NCBI RefSeq assembly: GCF_900094885.1
Contig: NZ_FMBL01000001.1
Location: 62,001-126,000, forward strand
Length of the DNA stretch: 64,000 nt
Source: Bifidobacterium commune
Lineage (GTDB): Bacteria > Actinomycetota > Actinomycetes > Actinomycetales > Bifidobacteriaceae
Reading direction: 5' to 3'
A program made the position numbers and the translations under genes. Under the pieces are notes generated by a model. The model saw only the letters and a list, made by a program, of their open reading frames with translations. It was not told the DNA's origin and ran no database searches. This document shows, piece after piece, positions 61,626-64,000 of the stretch; within the stretch, counting starts at the first letter, position 1; the number at the start of each line of letters is the position of its first letter.

Positions 61626-63173
61626 ATGGTTTTATCGCATAAAGCGCTTCGTGGCATCGCCTCCCAGTTTTCCACAAAATCGCTTGTTTTGATTCCCATT
61701 GCAGTCGGAATCAATCTCATTGGTGGAACGTTGTGTTCAACACTGAAACTGCCATTATTCATGGATATGATCGGCACCGTCGTCATCGCCTGCCTCAGTG
61801 GGCCTTGGGTTGCTGCATTGTGTGGACTGCTCACGAATGTCTTTTTGGCTATCGTGGCGAATCCGGTCTATTTGCCTTACGTCATGTCGAGTGTGCTTTG
61901 TGGCCTTGTCGTCGGCTATATGGTCAAAGCGGGTCTGTTCAAGAAAGTATCGGGTGCCGTCCTGATCTGGCTGACTTGCTCAGTTGTCAATACCGTCACG
62001 GCTTCCCTGATCACCGTTCTTGTTTACGGCGGTGCCACGGGGGTCAACGGCACCTCGCTTCTTACCGCAGCGCTCGCCGTGGCGTGGAAGAACATCCTTA
62101 TTTCTGTCTTTTCCTCGTCCATGGTGGAGAATCTGCTCGACAAGGGCATTACGCTTATCGTCGCGTATCTTGTGGTCAAGGAAATCCCGCCCCGTTTCAT
62201 GAGCCAGTATGCCTCGGGCAATATTGGAACCACGGATTACGAACCCATCAAGGCGGATGTTGACGCCCGTGACTATGACCTTGAATCCATCCTTGCCGAT
62301 TTGCGCCACAGCAATGACAATACTGTGCTGAACGATGCGCAAATGGATGAGCGTTTGAACAAGGCCGATGCGGCACATGATTTTCCGGGATTCATGGGCG
62401 AGGTCAACCCGCTGGTCAAGTTCCTGGGTGTAGTGGTATTGGGAATCGCCGCACTGATTTGGCCTGATTTTACATTGGGCCTTTTCCTTGTGGTCGTGCT
62501 ATTCGCCCTTGCCTTGCCCATCGGTTGTTTGAAGCCGCTCTCCAAGCTGATCTTCGGTTTCGGCATACCGATGACGATTATGCTGGTCTTTATCCAGGGT
62601 TTTTATAGTCCTAAAAACACTGTTTTTATTGCCGATTGCGGTTTTGCGAAGCTGGGCCTGGAAGGCCTGCTGTATTCCTTGAAAATCGTGGCTACCGTGC
62701 TGGTGTTTCTCGGCAGTTTTTACATTGCCAACACAACGACTTATATCGGCTCGTTGGTGGCGGCGTTGACGCAGATTGGCTGCCCAAGCAAAATCGGTTA
62801 TCTGATTTTCGCTTCGTTGAATGTAGTCCCGCAGATGCAGCGCAAGTTGACGGTGATTCGTCAGGCGCAAAGCGGCCGTGGGCTGACGACGGGCGGTAAC
62901 CTGATTTCGCGATTCAAGGCGTTCCTGCCGCTGATTGGGCCGGTGGTCATGTCCTCGCTCACCGATGCCCAGGAGCGTGGCATGACGCTCGAAACCAGAG
63001 GTTTCGGCATCAAAGGTACGCGACGGACCAATTATGTCGAGGTTCCTTGGTCGTTCAGGGATTCGGTGATGCTTTGTGTGTTGATTGCCTTGTTTGTTGT
63101 GGTGTTTGTTTTTTCCGTTCTCGATTACAGCGGGATGCTGTCGGTGACCTGTCAGTGGGGAGGTGTGAGGTGA
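61626..63173 (+). CDS. ECF transporter, S component fused to T component
   Basis: A 515-aa membrane protein with two parts. Residues 1-200 have six helices typical of a substrate-binding S component (IGGTLCSTLKLPLFMDMIGT, GLLTNVFLAIV). A charged linker of about 70 residues follows. The C-terminal 240 residues form an EcfT-like transmembrane subunit with the coupling-helix signatures AQSGRGL and TLETRGFG (Ala-Arg-Gly-type motifs). Normally S and T are separate proteins. The substrate of the S part is not recognised. The start at 61626 follows AAGGTGGGG; an in-frame ATG at 61569 has no ribosome site. It overlaps the ATPase gene by four bases. Confidence 0.85.
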   Translation: MVLSHKALRGIASQFSTKSLVLIPIAVGINLIGGTLCSTLKLPLFMDMIGTVVIACLSGPWVAALCGLLTNVFLAIVANPVYLPYVMSSVLCGLVVGYMVKAGLFKKVSGAVLIWLTCSVVNTVTASLITVLVYGGATGVNGTSLLTAALAVAWKNILISVFSSSMVENLLDKGITLIVAYLVVKEIPPRFMSQYASGNIGTTDYEPIKADVDARDYDLESILADLRHSNDNTVLNDAQMDERLNKADAAHDFPGFMGEVNPLVKFLGVVVLGIAALIWPDFTLGLFLVVVLFALALPIGCLKPLSKLIFGFGIPMTIMLVFIQGFYSPKNTVFIADCGFAKLGLEGLLYSLKIVATVLVFLGSFYIANTTTYIGSLVAALTQIGCPSKIGYLIFASLNVVPQMQRKLTVIRQAQSGRGLTTGGNLISRFKAFLPLIGPVVMSSLTDAQERGMTLETRGFGIKGTRRTNYVEVPWSFRDSVMLCVLIALFVVVFVFSVLDYSGMLSVTCQWGGVR

Positions 63174-64000
63174 AAGAAGTCGTCCAAGTCGATCATTTCT
63201 CGTTTACCTATCAGGACGCTAAGGCTCCTTCGTTGCGGGATGTGAGCCTGACGGTGCGCGAAGGTGAGTTTCTGTGTGTTGTGGGTGCCAACGGTGCCGG
63301 CAAAACAACATTGTGCAATTCGCTCGTAGGTCTCATACCGCATTATTTCAGCGGTAGCAGCGAAGGGTACGTTCGTGTAAACGGTGCTGATACGGCACAT
63401 AGCAGTGTGGCTGATTTGTCGAACTATATCGGCCTGGTGTTCCAGAATCCGTTCAACCAGCTTACGTACGCGTCGGGAACCGTCGCTGAGGAACTTGCAT
63501 ACGGACTCGGCAACAGGGGCATCTCTCGCGACGAGATGCGTAGGCGTGTCAAGCTGGTGTCGCAGTTGATGCACATCGAAGACCTTCTCGACCGTGATCC
63601 ATTGGAGCTTTCCGGCGGGCAGGTACAGCGCGTGGCGTTCGGATCCACGTTCATCATGGAGCCCAACATCCTTGTGCTTGACGAGTGCACAACCCAGCTC
63701 GATCCGCTCGGAGCTTCCGAAATATTCGAGATTGTCAAGCAGCTCAATGCCGAGGGAGTGACGGTCATCATGGTCGATCACGACATGGAACGTGTGGTTC
63801 AATACGCCGATACCGTCGTGGTTATGGATGCCGGACGAGTGGTGCTGTCGGGCAGTCCTAAGGGAGTGTTCGCTCTTTCGGATCTCGGCCGATACGGTAT
63901 TGATGCGCCGGAATACGTCAAATTGTCGAAGGGGCTCGAAAAGAACGGCCTTGCGAATGGTGATCTCGCAATCACTTATGACGAATCGGTCGCGATGGCG
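63170..64000 (+). CDS. ECF transporter ATP-binding protein (incomplete, runs off window)
   Basis: The GTG at 63170 overlaps the preceding stop (GTGA). The 277 visible codons contain VVGANGAGKTTLCNSL (Walker A), GLVFQNPFNQLTYAS (Q loop), LSGGQVQRVAFG (signature) and LVLDECTTQLDP (Walker B, with Glu then Cys). MVDHDMERV follows as the H loop. The frame is still open at the end of the window, beyond the usual EcfA length (about 280), so a second fused ATPase domain may follow. It energises the S-T fusion protein. Confidence 0.9.
   Translation, partial: MKEVVQVDHFSFTYQDAKAPSLRDVSLTVREGEFLCVVGANGAGKTTLCNSLVGLIPHYFSGSSEGYVRVNGADTAHSSVADLSNYIGLVFQNPFNQLTYASGTVAEELAYGLGNRGISRDEMRRRVKLVSQLMHIEDLLDRDPLELSGGQVQRVAFGSTFIMEPNILVLDECTTQLDPLGASEIFEIVKQLNAEGVTVIMVDHDMERVVQYADTVVVMDAGRVVLSGSPKGVFALSDLGRYGIDAPEYVKLSKGLEKNGLANGDLAITYDESVAMA

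Noticed and set aside
1..64000. Search by eye for IS elements, integrases, CRISPR arrays and phage genes
   Set aside because: No transposase or integrase motif, no regularly spaced repeats and no phage structural genes were recognised.

Overview
The window looks like chromosomal DNA of a Bifidobacterium or close relative (Actinomycetota). Evidence: fairly high GC with ATG/GTG starts behind AAGGAGG-like ribosome sites, a small Actinobacteria-type SRP RNA, an adjacent pair of AdnA/AdnB-like helicase-nucleases, a dapB-dapA-RNase J cluster, aminopeptidase N, only the anaerobic ribonucleotide reductase pair NrdD/NrdG, and many multidrug-type and ECF transporters. No plasmid, prophage, IS element, integrase or CRISPR array was recognised. 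The genus call is inference from gene content and protein character, since no search could be run.

Layout. 0-1.1 kb: eroded BspA-like (DUF285) surface-protein gene. 1.2-13.6 kb: SRP RNA, two very long UvrD/RecB-type helicase-nucleases, a GNAT acetyltransferase, an MFS exporter and dapB. 13.8-22.1 kb: housekeeping block (dapA, RNase J, pepN, glmM, def). 22.3-28.8 kb: orphan LuxR-type response regulator, divergent from a single-chain double ABC exporter of CydDC type, then an aldo/keto reductase.

29-41.1 kb is the accessory and decaying part. It holds a dead zinc alcohol dehydrogenase, an AIPR-like (abortive-infection family) gene behind a perfect TTGACA-17-TATAAT promoter, a Gfo/Idh oxidoreductase, an orphan Vsr endonuclease, an orphan DUF4391 protein, tRNA-Arg(CCT), a membrane endonuclease/exonuclease/phosphatase protein, a 66-aa protein and a collapsed pntAB transhydrogenase. 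It ends with a four-gene cassette: a small Sec-type secreted protein, an ABC ATPase, a permease and a second membrane protein. In that cassette the secreted-protein gene has an ACG where its start should be and one extra base at a G run, and the permease is split at a run of seven G.

41.2-64 kb returns to more ordinary genes: xseB/xseA, nrdD/nrdG behind a tandem NrdR-box pair, a 1678-aa 2-hydroxyacyl-CoA dehydratase-activase-type protein, an Old Yellow Enzyme-family reductase, a glutamate-cysteine ligase homologue, a TetR regulator with an MFS transporter and its probable operator, a heterodimeric ABC exporter with one degenerate ATP site, and an ECF transporter whose S and T components are fused, followed by its ATPase, which runs off the window.

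The most promising places for something undescribed are the AIPR/Vsr/DUF4391 neighbourhood beside tRNA-Arg (30.0-34.7 kb) and the secreted-protein/ABC cassette (37.8-41.1 kb).
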